The notes beneath the pieces were generated by a model. It did not search any database and was not told the DNA's origin. It saw nothing but the letters and a program-made list of their open reading frames with translations. 64,000 nucleotides of DNA, taken from the NCBI RefSeq assembly GCF_014692525.1, contig NZ_JACNYL010000004.1, positions 280,205 through 344,204 on the forward strand. Direction: 5' to 3'. Below, one piece after another: positions 26,423 to 36,001 of this stretch. This DNA comes from Sphingobacterium chuzhouense (GTDB taxonomy: Bacteria > Bacteroidota > Bacteroidia > Sphingobacteriales > Sphingobacteriaceae). A program made the translations under genes and the position numbers. How positions within the stretch are numbered: position 1 is the first letter of the stretch; the number at the start of each line of letters is the position of its first letter.

Positions 26423-28105
26423 ATGAAACGAATAACAAATAACATCATAGCTGTCCTTATATCGGTAGTTATATTTACCTCATGTAATAAGGATTTTCTG
26501 GACAGATTTCCATTGGATAGCCCTTCAAGCTCTACATTTTTTTCGAATGAGGATGAATTATTGTTGGCAGTAAACAGTGCTTATAGGAGTCTGTATTGGA
26601 TATCATCACATAATGTGCCTTATATTATGTGGCTGGATGGATCGACAGATATTACATGGACAAGAGGGAATTATGTGAATATGTTGGATCTCCAAGGCGG
26701 TCAGGTAACTACAGAAACAAACTTGTTTTATGACACTTGGGAATTCTATTATAATGGTATTATGCGTTGCAATAATATCTTGGAAAATATGCATCGAGCA
26801 CAAGAGGTGGTTTCGGAAGATTTCTATAATCGAATTGAAGCAGAAGCCAGATTCCTAAGAGCTTGGAATTATGGCTTTCTTGTCAGTTTATATGGAGACG
26901 TGCCGTTAGTGACCACGATGTTACAGTTGGAGGATGCACAGATGCCTAGAACAGCAAAAGAAAATATTTTGCGTTTTATCTTTGATGATTTGGATTTTGC
27001 TGCGGCTCACTTGCCGTTAACTTGGTCTAATACGGATGAGGGACGGGCCACCCGAGGGGCTGCGCTTACTTATAAAGCACGAATCGCATTATATCATGGT
27101 GAATATGAAATAGCCGCTGCAGCAGCAAAGGAAGTTATAGATTTTGGTCAATACACGCTCTACTCAAATTATGGACAGCTTTTTAAACATGTGGGGAGTA
27201 GATCGTCCGAGGTCATCATGGATATTCCCTTTTTGCTGGGCGTTCAAGTACATCAAATACCTCGTTATCTAGGAACACGGTCTGCTCCGGGGTATGCAGT
27301 ATTAGTTCCGACACAAACAATGATAGATATTTATCGCTGCACTGATGGACTAAGAATAGACCAATCGCCACTTTTTGACCCTCAGAAACCGTATGAAAAT
27401 CGTGATCCTCGCTTGGAACAATCTATACTTCGCCCTGGCGAATGGTATAACAACTTCAAGTTTGAAACGCACCCGGATTCGACTACTACCTTACAAAACG
27501 TGGGAGGAACGATTAACCGCGTGAACAACTTGGAAGTGACCAATCAATTCGCAACCTTCACAGGATATCATTGGAAAAAGTATTTTGATGAAGCGGATTT
27601 GCCTGGAGAAGTTGCCAGGTCACAGCAAAATTTCATCATTATGCGCTACGCAGAAGTGCTGTTAACGTATGCCGAGGCAAAGATAGAATTAAATGAAATA
27701 GATAATAGCGTGATCGCCGCCATTAATGAGGTGAGGGGACGCCCAAGTGTGGGTATGCCTGCTGCGCAGACTAACATGACACAAACGCAGCTACGAGATT
27801 TAATTCGTTATGAACGTACAGTGGAACTGGCACAAGAAGGATTTCGTCTCTTCGACCTTCGTCGCTGGCGGATAGCAGAGCATGTGATGCCTGGCAATAT
27901 GCTTGGGCGACGCGTAAAAGCGCGATGGTATGATTCAATTATTCCTTCGTTCAATGCGTATGGAAAATCTGTATATCCAAATGAAACGGCGGTTTTTCAG
28001 GTTATCAGCACAAATACATTTGATGCATCTAAACACTATTTGTGGCCTATACCTCAGCGTGAGATAGATGTAAACAGGGAATTGGAACAAAACCCAGGAT
28101 GGTAG
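26423..28105 (+). CDS. SusD/RagB-family surface lipoprotein
   Basis: 560 residues. Lipobox with Cys21 (VVIFTSCNKDFLD), then the helical TPR-rich SusD fold: N-terminal part up to ~330 and a C-terminal domain with YAEVLLTYAEAKIELNE and the closing ELEQNPGW. It forms the ligand-binding lid of the SusC channel on the cell surface. It begins 25 bp after susC. Normal length. The binding surface does not reveal its ligand by sequence alone. Confidence 0.97.
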   Translation: MKRITNNIIAVLISVVIFTSCNKDFLDRFPLDSPSSSTFFSNEDELLLAVNSAYRSLYWISSHNVPYIMWLDGSTDITWTRGNYVNMLDLQGGQVTTETNLFYDTWEFYYNGIMRCNNILENMHRAQEVVSEDFYNRIEAEARFLRAWNYGFLVSLYGDVPLVTTMLQLEDAQMPRTAKENILRFIFDDLDFAAAHLPLTWSNTDEGRATRGAALTYKARIALYHGEYEIAAAAAKEVIDFGQYTLYSNYGQLFKHVGSRSSEVIMDIPFLLGVQVHQIPRYLGTRSAPGYAVLVPTQTMIDIYRCTDGLRIDQSPLFDPQKPYENRDPRLEQSILRPGEWYNNFKFETHPDSTTTLQNVGGTINRVNNLEVTNQFATFTGYHWKKYFDEADLPGEVARSQQNFIIMRYAEVLLTYAEAKIELNEIDNSVIAAINEVRGRPSVGMPAAQTNMTQTQLRDLIRYERTVELAQEGFRLFDLRRWRIAEHVMPGNMLGRRVKARWYDSIIPSFNAYGKSVYPNETAVFQVISTNTFDASKHYLWPIPQREIDVNRELEQNPGW

Positions 28106-28124
28106 GGGAATAGAAAAAATAGAT

Positions 28125-29339
28125 ATGAAAAGAAGAAATATATTAATATTGTTGCTATTGTTTGTTGTAACAATAGCATGTACAAAAACAACCGATACAA
28201 CACCGGAAGAACCAGGTGAAACGTATAATCCCGAGTTTACTGCAATTACGAGTTATAGCACCAATATCGTGTTGCAATGGGAAGGGCTTTCTGGAGCCTC
28301 GAAGTATGAGATCCGGTACGCGCAATCAGAGGATATGAATGGAGCGACAGCGCTTGAAAGTAATAGTGCCGCTATTGATATTAAGAATTTACAAAGATCA
28401 AAACCGTATTATATTCAAATAAGAGCATTTACATCTGAAGGGTGGACAGATTGGTCAGACGTGAATCCCGTGAATACAGCTACCTTTGAGATTGCTGTTA
28501 CCACATATAATATATTGGGTATAGAAGCTGATGGAGCTGTTGAACCTGAGTTTGCTTGGCACTTGCGTAAAGACGCACTTAAATCGATGGTGCTGCAACC
28601 TAATAATAATGCAGATATCGTTGGATTTCAGGAAACAAGAGTACTAGCGGATGAGCTTTCAGAAATGCTACAAGGTCATTATGAATGTCATGTGTCCGAA
28701 AGGGAGGTGTCTGCCCGGGTAATCGCATGGAAGCCAGAAAAGTTTGAACTGGTATCTTATGACGATAATATTGATATTTTTGGATCTGAAGTTAATGGGC
28801 AGAATACCGCACGTTATCCTACGCACGTACGGCTCAAGGAAATTGAGACTGGTAAGGAGTTATTGGTATACAATGTGCATGTTCCGGCAGGTAGTAATTT
28901 GCAGAGAGAAGAGGCGCAACGAATCCGTTCCGTGGGAGCACAAAATTTAGCGGTGTATGCGAAGCAGAAAAGACAAGAGACCGGCTTACCCGTAATTATA
29001 ATGGGAGATTTCAATGGTTATCCGGAAACGGTGATCGACGGCCATTCCTCGGCTTGTATCATCATGAAGGAGGAAGGACTGGAAGATACATTCGATAAGG
29101 CGTTGGAACGTACAAATATAAATTATGCCACCACAGTCAATAGAGCAACTTCGAGTGTAAAACCGGGACAAAATGGTAGTTCTCGAATCGATTATATATT
29201 TACGTACCCGTCTACAAAGATAGCTGTAACTACCTATGATATATTAATCAATTTTGAAGTGGGATCATCTTCACGGCTGCAGAAACCGGTACCCTCAGAC
29301 CATCATCCAGTGAAGTCTGTTTTACATTTTACATACTAA
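28125..29339 (+). CDS. Fn3-endonuclease/exonuclease/phosphatase-family lipoprotein (paralogue 1)
   Basis: 404 residues. Lipobox Cys19 (VVTIACTKT), a fibronectin type III domain at about 35-120, then an endonuclease/exonuclease/phosphatase domain. Metal and catalytic motifs are visible: TYNIL (Asn), GFQETR (Glu), MGDFNG (Asp and Asn) and the C-terminal SDHHPV (Asp-His). The fold cuts phosphoester bonds in DNA, phosphoinositides or sphingomyelin; the substrate here is unknown. Anchoring points to the outer membrane or periplasm. It follows susD by 19 bp and has a paralogue at 40144 in the same operon. Confidence 0.9.
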   Translation: MKRRNILILLLLFVVTIACTKTTDTTPEEPGETYNPEFTAITSYSTNIVLQWEGLSGASKYEIRYAQSEDMNGATALESNSAAIDIKNLQRSKPYYIQIRAFTSEGWTDWSDVNPVNTATFEIAVTTYNILGIEADGAVEPEFAWHLRKDALKSMVLQPNNNADIVGFQETRVLADELSEMLQGHYECHVSEREVSARVIAWKPEKFELVSYDDNIDIFGSEVNGQNTARYPTHVRLKEIETGKELLVYNVHVPAGSNLQREEAQRIRSVGAQNLAVYAKQKRQETGLPVIIMGDFNGYPETVIDGHSSACIIMKEEGLEDTFDKALERTNINYATTVNRATSSVKPGQNGSSRIDYIFTYPSTKIAVTTYDILINFEVGSSSRLQKPVPSDHHPVKSVLHFTY

Positions 29340-29360
29340 CATAATTTAATTGCAAAAATC

Positions 29361-30488
29361 ATGAAAAAAATTTTATGTATATGTTTAGCTTTTATAACCA
29401 TTATAGGGGTATTATCTTGCGAAAAAGATGATAAAAAAGCTACACCACGATTTTTGGATGTCAAAGTAAGGTTTTCAGGTGCTACCAAGCCAAGTGCAGG
29501 TGATGTTTTGGTCTTGAACTTACATTATGACGAAGTTACAGGTAAATCGTATCGCGAATTACCTGTAGATGCCTCGCAGTCTATCACACTGGATCAACAG
29601 CAGATCGAAAGTGGCTTTCGTGCGACGTTTGAAGAATATCCAAAGAAAGAAACTATTTATTTGTCGGCATATATAGATGTCGATCGAGATGGAGAACTGG
29701 GAACGGGGGATTTTGCTTTGTTCTATCCTAATATAACACTCAGTGATGTAGAGTCAGAAATGGGAAAGGCAGAAAACATTACGGGAGAGTATGTGGTAAC
29801 CATGGATGTGAATGTGTTAATAGGCGGATCAGCTGGTGGTGTTGTCGATATAGACGGTAATGTGTACGAGACTGTCATCATTGGTGGACAAGAATGGATG
29901 AAAGAAAATTTAAGAGTTACACGCTATCGCGACGGTACACCGATTCCAACCGGTCTTGACAATAAAAACTGGGCAGAAACCACATCAGGAGCTTACAGTA
30001 TATATCCTTACGGAAATGCCGACGGAATAGATTCTGAGGAACAGATGGTCGCGACGTTCGGCTTGCTGTACAACTGGTACGTGGTGGATAATCCGAAAGG
30101 TGTCTGCCCTGACGGATGGAGAGTACCTTTAGATGATGATTGGAAGGGTCTGGAAAGAACTATTGGTATGGGAAATGAAGTAAACGATGCCGCATGGCGA
30201 GGTGATAAAGCTGCGTTGTTAATGAGTACGGATGATTGGTGGGTGACTAGTGACGTACTTATCGGTGCGGATGATTATGGGTTTAGTGCACAACCCGCTG
30301 GAGCTCGATATCCCGATGGCAGTTATAATAGATTCGGAACATTTGCTTATTTCTGGACTTCGACACCGAGTGGAACACAGGGCACAAACGGTATAAGGCG
30401 ATTATTAACATACAATAATGTTGCCATCAATCGATCCAATAGACCTTCTGCAGAAGGACAATGTATCCGTTGTATAAAAGAACAATAA
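29361..30488 (+). CDS. FISUMP-domain lipoprotein
   Basis: 375 residues. Lipobox Cys near 20 (IIGVLSCEKDD), an N-terminal beta-rich domain to about 155, then a FISUMP (Fibrobacter succinogenes major paralogous) domain: VIIGGQEWMKENLRVTRYRDG, PDGWRVPLDDDWKGLE, the aromatic WTSTP segment and a closing C-x-RCIK. FISUMP domains are exported, disulfide-bearing and of unknown function; surface location in glycan loci suggests binding. Position in the operon between the EEP and six-hairpin-like genes is consistent with a surface glycan-binding protein (SGBP role), but this is inference. Confidence 0.82.
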   Translation: MKKILCICLAFITIIGVLSCEKDDKKATPRFLDVKVRFSGATKPSAGDVLVLNLHYDEVTGKSYRELPVDASQSITLDQQQIESGFRATFEEYPKKETIYLSAYIDVDRDGELGTGDFALFYPNITLSDVESEMGKAENITGEYVVTMDVNVLIGGSAGGVVDIDGNVYETVIIGGQEWMKENLRVTRYRDGTPIPTGLDNKNWAETTSGAYSIYPYGNADGIDSEEQMVATFGLLYNWYVVDNPKGVCPDGWRVPLDDDWKGLERTIGMGNEVNDAAWRGDKAALLMSTDDWWVTSDVLIGADDYGFSAQPAGARYPDGSYNRFGTFAYFWTSTPSGTQGTNGIRRLLTYNNVAINRSNRPSAEGQCIRCIKEQ

Positions 30489-30500
30489 TATCAATATCGG

Positions 30501-33158
30501 ATGAAATTAAAGAGTGACATATTTCTGTATGGTATATTTGCTGTATGGTTGATTCCTTTGACTATATCCGCACAGGATCGTCTTGTTCTTAAAAATGAAG
30601 AACTAAACATAGAATGGGAAAAATCTGCAGATGGTTATGTATTGAGACGTATAGCTGTAGGAGATGGAAACCAAACGGTTGAGTTGAAAGAACCTCTTGG
30701 CGAATACACCATCTTATATGCAGCAGAAAAGCCAGATAAACGGCCGTTGTTGGAAAAAGTGGATGAAAAAGCTGCATCGTTCCCCGACAGTATGTACGGA
30801 CATATCTTTAATCGATGGAAAACCAGCCTTTCTGCTGTTCCCCTTCACCTAGCAGGGGAAGAAATTCATTTTTATCCTTCAAAGGTGGCAAAGAATGGAA
30901 AGAATAAGCTTACTTTTCTAGAAGAAACTGAAAAAATAAAGCTTTCCGCTAGATGGTCTTTTCATCCGACTTATCAACACGATGTAATGGTAGAGATGGT
31001 ATTAACCGCTAAGGAAGACGGCTATTTCTCTATCGCAAGCCCTACATTGGTCAACATACCGACAGGGGAATTAGATTGGGGTATGATTCCCGGGCAATTT
31101 CAAGGACGGTCAATAGAGAACAATCTAATAAAAGCATATGGATATGGACAGGGAGTCCCAAACCAACCAGTGATGTTAAGGGAACGATCGACAAGCACGC
31201 TTTCACCTTTAATTAGCAATAAGAGTGGATTAACGTTAGCTGTAATTCCCGAACCGGGGTATGGTCGTGATCCATGGAAGGAAAACAAGATGACGCACGA
31301 TGACTGGGAGTTAGGGCTTTCTTTGATAACCAGAAACCATCAGTTGAGTCCAACCATATACCATCCTGTGCTGGGCGAAAGAGGCTCCTATATGAAAAAG
31401 GGCGAAACAAAGACATTTCAATTCCGATATACGTTGCAAAAGGCTGATTGGTACGAAGTATATAAACATGCCATTAACGATATCTATCGATTTGGAGATG
31501 TATTGACATTGAAAGATACAAAGCAATCGTTAATAAATAGAGTGTTATCTATGTCTCATTACCTTAGAGACGATTCCATATCGATGTGGAATATTCAACC
31601 GTACAAACAATTAGAAATTGGGGCGCAGGATTATTTGAGTAGCGTGTACGAAGCTGATGGAGATGCCATGAAAAACTCAGATTATGGTGCAATGTGGATG
31701 TTGGCGACGATCATGGACGATCGAGTGCTGAAAGAGCGACGTCTTCCATATGCAAGGAACTTCAAAATAGCACAACAGCAAGAGACGGATGGCTTTTTTC
31801 AGGGAGCAGCATTGGGACAGTATTATCTCTGGAAAACCAAGCGTTTTGTTGAGGAATGGGGGGATTATGTTGAACCTATCGCGCTAACATATTATGTGAT
31901 GTTGGATATCGGAAACATGCTTCTCTTTGATCCCAAAGATGAGGAGTTGCGAGAAAAATTGAGATTGGGAGCAGATAAGTTGTTGAAATGGCAAAGTGCA
32001 GATGGACAGTGGCAAGTGGCTTATGATCGCTCTTCAAAGGCCCCGGTTTTTACTGATCTTAAAGACTTGCGCCCCACCTTCTATGGTTTACTTGTTGCCC
32101 ATCGTATTCTAGGTGATGAAAAGTATTTGGCAGCAGCTCGTCGTGGAGCAGACTGGTTCATTGAGCATGCGGTCAATGAGGGAGCTTTTTTAGGCGTTTG
32201 TGGCGATTTTCGATTTGTACAAGATTTTGCAACGGGTCAAAGTGTACAGGGGTTACTTGATTTATACGAAGTAACTAAAGACGAAAAGTATAAAGAAGCG
32301 GCGATGAAAACAGCTCGCATGTATACTGCATCTGTTTATACGCATCCTATTCCAACGCGAGAAAAAAAAGAGGTAAAAGGGATTATACGGGAAGACTGGG
32401 AAATTAGCCAAGTAGGATCTAGATTTGAACAGGGAGGACTGTTGGGATCGGCAAACAAGAATGGACCTATTTTAATGGCAAGTCATGCAGGCATGTTTGT
32501 CAGATTATTTAAGCTTACACAAGATTCTTTATATTTAAATATGGCTCGAGCTGCCGCTTGGGGGCAAGACGCGTTTGTAGATCAAAAGACAAATGTAGCC
32601 TCTTATTACTGGGATAAAATGAACGCAGGTGTAGGACGTTACCCGCATCACGCCTGGTGGCAGGTAGGTTGGATAATGGATTACCTATTATCTGAAGTAG
32701 AGCTGCGCTCCAATGGAAGTATTAGCTTTCCACGAGGTTTTATTACACCTAAGGTCGGACCTCATCAGACCTACGGTTTTTCTGCGGGAAAAGTATATGG
32801 CAATGATGCTGAATTATTCTTGAAAGAAGATATTTTAAGTATTGATAATGAGCGTATTGATTTTATCGGTGCTGTAAATAAATCAAAGAGGGAAACTTAT
32901 TTGATACTGTTGAATAACAGCGTCGATAAACAAGAGGTCAACGCAAAAATTAATCATAGTATATTGTTTGGTGGAAATGAAATTATCAATAAAATAGAGA
33001 TTCTCGATAAAGAAGGTCAGGTAGTTGATAAGATTTTAACAGAAGGCTCGAAAACCTTGAAAATTCCAGCTTATGGGTTAAATACGCTCAAAATAACATA
33101 TGATGCAAAAAACAACGAAAAGAGAACACAAGGTGATTTAAAATTAATTGATGAATAA
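30501..33158 (+). CDS. Large exported six-hairpin-like protein, probable glycoside-active enzyme
   Basis: 885 residues with a signal peptide (FAVWLIPLTISAQ). Residues ~25-330 look like a beta-sandwich; ~340-710 is helical with repeats typical of an (alpha/alpha)6 toroid (FYGLLVAHRILGDEKYLAAA, ARRGADWFIEHAV, YKEAAMKTARMYTASVY, GRYPHHAWWQVGWIMDYL); the end is a short beta domain. This is the fold of six-hairpin glycosidases and polysaccharide lyases. I could not place it in a CAZy family. It ends by overlapping the next gene (ATGAATAA), so it is translationally coupled to the FMN-binding-like protein. Confidence 0.65.
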   Translation: MKLKSDIFLYGIFAVWLIPLTISAQDRLVLKNEELNIEWEKSADGYVLRRIAVGDGNQTVELKEPLGEYTILYAAEKPDKRPLLEKVDEKAASFPDSMYGHIFNRWKTSLSAVPLHLAGEEIHFYPSKVAKNGKNKLTFLEETEKIKLSARWSFHPTYQHDVMVEMVLTAKEDGYFSIASPTLVNIPTGELDWGMIPGQFQGRSIENNLIKAYGYGQGVPNQPVMLRERSTSTLSPLISNKSGLTLAVIPEPGYGRDPWKENKMTHDDWELGLSLITRNHQLSPTIYHPVLGERGSYMKKGETKTFQFRYTLQKADWYEVYKHAINDIYRFGDVLTLKDTKQSLINRVLSMSHYLRDDSISMWNIQPYKQLEIGAQDYLSSVYEADGDAMKNSDYGAMWMLATIMDDRVLKERRLPYARNFKIAQQQETDGFFQGAALGQYYLWKTKRFVEEWGDYVEPIALTYYVMLDIGNMLLFDPKDEELREKLRLGADKLLKWQSADGQWQVAYDRSSKAPVFTDLKDLRPTFYGLLVAHRILGDEKYLAAARRGADWFIEHAVNEGAFLGVCGDFRFVQDFATGQSVQGLLDLYEVTKDEKYKEAAMKTARMYTASVYTHPIPTREKKEVKGIIREDWEISQVGSRFEQGGLLGSANKNGPILMASHAGMFVRLFKLTQDSLYLNMARAAAWGQDAFVDQKTNVASYYWDKMNAGVGRYPHHAWWQVGWIMDYLLSEVELRSNGSISFPRGFITPKVGPHQTYGFSAGKVYGNDAELFLKEDILSIDNERIDFIGAVNKSKRETYLILLNNSVDKQEVNAKINHSILFGGNEIINKIEILDKEGQVVDKILTEGSKTLKIPAYGLNTLKITYDAKNNEKRTQGDLKLIDE

Positions 33159-34107
33159 TCTCCTGATTAATATATCAATACTTTGCCTAAGTATCTGTCA
33201 CTGTTTCGGGCAGACGTGGGCTGAGCTGAAAATAGAACCGGATGCCATCATGACATATACGTTCAACGATACATTGCATCTTCCAGTATTTTTGGTTGAA
33301 ACGATGGAGGAGAAAGAATTGTTTTACGGTGTTAAGCTTCAAATGGATGTTTGTAACGATCAAGTATGTCTGCCTCTAGAGGTGAATTTGTTTTGGGATT
33401 TGCTAGGTAACTTTCACCATTTCAGTCGAGAAAAAAATATTCATTTCACAAAATTCGATCATGATCGATTTGTAGATAATGATTATAAAAAGCTACAAGA
33501 AATACTCATTGATACACTATCGGTTTTACGGGATTATGAAGTAGAAGAACTACTGGATAAAAGACCTAATAAATATTCTGTTAAAGTAGATGCGGTAACT
33601 AAACCTACTGCCCCGTTATTTTCAAATGTAACAGTTCCTGGTGCGTTGTATACCGTTTATACACTATGGCATATTGTAAATGGAAATATAAAACAAGAGT
33701 TACGTAAATATCTAGATGAAAATTATCTAAAAAGAAAGTGGGCAATATATTTTATGACATCATCCAATCCTGACTATCAAATATATTTTTTGAAATATGG
33801 TTCTTCTGAGGATATAAAAAGATATGAGGATCAAATATTTAAATTAATATTCGCAGAGGATGATTACGTTCCGCATAATGCAATAGATGCTTTAGGTGAC
33901 AAATTTTGGTCCACTCCAGATAAATATAATCCTGTTTTGACTCGAATTACGGCGCTTAAATCACATATAATAAACAGGATTTTAAATATCATTTCTATGC
34001 CGAATAATCAAACTAAGGCGATTCTGACAACATTCCTGAAGAGTGACAGAGTTTCAGATAACCAGAAAGAATTAATCTTAAAAATTTGTGAAAATGAAAA
34101 ACAATAG
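33151..34107 (+). CDS. Exported protein with FMN-binding-like motif
   Basis: 318 residues from ATG 33151 (8-bp overlap with the previous gene). There is a signal peptide (ISILCLSICHCFGQ). The central segment VDAVTKPTAP ... VPGALYTVYTLWHIVNG resembles the region around the SGAT-type site where FMN is linked to Thr in RnfG/NqrC-like proteins, but the GAT part reads KPT. C-terminal ~120 residues are helical and HEAT-like. It ends 14 bp inside the next gene, a Tat-exported FAD oxidoreductase, which would make a redox pair if it carries a flavin. Otherwise I do not recognise it. Moderate confidence in the motif, low in flavin binding. Confidence 0.55.
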   Translation: MNNLLINISILCLSICHCFGQTWAELKIEPDAIMTYTFNDTLHLPVFLVETMEEKELFYGVKLQMDVCNDQVCLPLEVNLFWDLLGNFHHFSREKNIHFTKFDHDRFVDNDYKKLQEILIDTLSVLRDYEVEELLDKRPNKYSVKVDAVTKPTAPLFSNVTVPGALYTVYTLWHIVNGNIKQELRKYLDENYLKRKWAIYFMTSSNPDYQIYFLKYGSSEDIKRYEDQIFKLIFAEDDYVPHNAIDALGDKFWSTPDKYNPVLTRITALKSHIINRILNIISMPNNQTKAILTTFLKSDRVSDNQKELILKICENEKQ

Positions 34108-36001
34108 GAGAGACTTTTTAAAAGCAATTGGTATTGGTTCTGGAGCTTTACTGGTGGATCCAGTTCTAGCTAAAAATATATCGGAAAAAGATTCCTTAGG
34201 TGAAGTTCAAGATGTGGGATCGGTATTCGCTATTCGGGAAATAGAAACGGATTATTTGATTGCCGGTGGTGGAATGGCCGGAGTTTGTAATGCTTTGTCA
34301 GCGGTTAGAAATGGACTAAAGGTTATATTGATCCAAAATCGATCCCGACTGGGAGGCAATGCCAGCTCGGAAATCCGAATGCACATCTGTGGTGCTTCCC
34401 AGCTGAAGCAAGTTTGGCGTGAAACGGGGATTTTGGAAGAGATGATGCTCACTGAATCGTATATAAATCAACAAAACTCATGGGAGATATTTGATTATGT
34501 ATTATATGATAAAGTGTTATCAAATCCTGATATCACACTGTTGTTTGACACGATGCTTTATGGCGTCCAGACAGAGGGCGATAAAGTAAAGGAGATCCAT
34601 GCATATTGTTCTCAGACAGAGGAGATTTATAAGATAAAAGCAAAGTATTTTGCAGATTGTACAGGCGACGGTACATTGGCGGCCCTGACAGGAGCCGAGT
34701 TTATGCGAGGAAGGGAAGCTAAATCAGAATATAATGAACCACTTGGACTAGAAACAGCGGACGATATTACCATGGGAAACAGCTTGCTATTTATGGCATC
34801 AGAGCATCCGAAAGAGATGCGATTTAAGGCTCCCACTTGGGCCAGAAAATATGAGTTTTCCGATTTCAAACATCGTAGGATCCGTTCGTGGGAATACGGC
34901 TATTGGTGGATAGAACTGGGTGGATTGGAAAATATAGTGCATGACGGCCAGAAAATAAGACATGATTTAATGGCTGTTGTATTTGGCGTTTGGGATTATA
35001 TCAAAAATTCGGGCAATCATCCTGAATCAGCCAACTGGGCTTTATCTTGGTTTGGAGCGATTCCCGGAAAACGGGAGAGTAGACGGGTTACAGGTGATTA
35101 TGTGCTCACCCAAAACGATATTTTGAAACAGAGAAATTTTGATGATAGGGTGGCGTATGGAGGTTGGCCGTTGGATGATCACTTGCCGGCTGGTATGGAT
35201 GATACTTCGTTAAGCCCATTTCGATCTATTCCTTTAAAGGGACCTTATTCTATTCCATTAAGAACCCTTTATAGTAAGACGTATGAAAATTTAGTGATGG
35301 CAGGGCGTAACATTTCGGTCACGCATGTAGCTTTATCAACAACGCGTGTAATGGCAACCTGTGCCACACTTGGTCAAGCTATCGGAACCGCTGTTGCATT
35401 TTGTGTTAAGGACGGATTAACACCACGAGAACTTGTGCAGAATAAAGTAAAATTGAAAGAATATCAACAGTTGCTACTACGACAAGATCAGGCAATTTTA
35501 AATGTAAAAAATGAAGATAAAAGAGACCTTGCGCTACAGGCGAAAGTGACGGCGTCTGCTGAGCTATCCGGATTTGAAGCAAAAAAAATTATCGATGGTA
35601 TAAACCGAGATATACAAGATGGCGATAGCCATCAATGGAGGGCAAGTCTCTTGACTGGAGATCAAGCCATCGAACTGAGTTGGACCAAGCCACAAATACT
35701 TAGTAAAGTAGAATTGACCTTTGATACTGGGCTGGATAGGCATTTGAGGCTGTCCGGTGAAAAGGTAGTGTTGGAAAGGCAGATACGAGGCCCTCAGCCC
35801 GAGACCATCAGTGACTACATATTGGAAATGTACAACGGAAACTCTTTAATAAAACGAGAAGAGGTGAATGATAATTTTTTAAGAAAGGTGACTCATTCTT
35901 TCCAAGTAGTAAAAGTAGATAAGGTCAAATTAGTCGTTAAGAAATCGCATGGAGATGAAAATGCAAGACTTTTTGAAGTAAGGTGTTATGGACAGGAATA
36001 A
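34094..36001 (+). CDS. Tat-exported FAD-dependent oxidoreductase with C-terminal discoidin-like domain
   Basis: 635 residues from ATG 34094. The N-terminus NRRDFLKAIGIGSGALL is a twin-arginine signal, so the folded protein with its cofactor is exported. An FAD-binding Rossmann fold (AGGGMAGVCNALSAVRNG) and the segment GAIPGKRESRRVTGDY place it in the FAD_oxidored (PF12831-like) group. From about 480 a beta domain resembles F5/8 type C (galactose-binding) folds. It overlaps both neighbours by 14 bp, a sign of coupled translation. The paralogue at 41399 shares all main motifs but lacks a signal. The substrate is unknown; sugar oxidation is a reasonable guess. Confidence 0.85.
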   Translation: MKNNRRDFLKAIGIGSGALLVDPVLAKNISEKDSLGEVQDVGSVFAIREIETDYLIAGGGMAGVCNALSAVRNGLKVILIQNRSRLGGNASSEIRMHICGASQLKQVWRETGILEEMMLTESYINQQNSWEIFDYVLYDKVLSNPDITLLFDTMLYGVQTEGDKVKEIHAYCSQTEEIYKIKAKYFADCTGDGTLAALTGAEFMRGREAKSEYNEPLGLETADDITMGNSLLFMASEHPKEMRFKAPTWARKYEFSDFKHRRIRSWEYGYWWIELGGLENIVHDGQKIRHDLMAVVFGVWDYIKNSGNHPESANWALSWFGAIPGKRESRRVTGDYVLTQNDILKQRNFDDRVAYGGWPLDDHLPAGMDDTSLSPFRSIPLKGPYSIPLRTLYSKTYENLVMAGRNISVTHVALSTTRVMATCATLGQAIGTAVAFCVKDGLTPRELVQNKVKLKEYQQLLLRQDQAILNVKNEDKRDLALQAKVTASAELSGFEAKKIIDGINRDIQDGDSHQWRASLLTGDQAIELSWTKPQILSKVELTFDTGLDRHLRLSGEKVVLERQIRGPQPETISDYILEMYNGNSLIKREEVNDNFLRKVTHSFQVVKVDKVKLVVKKSHGDENARLFEVRCYGQE

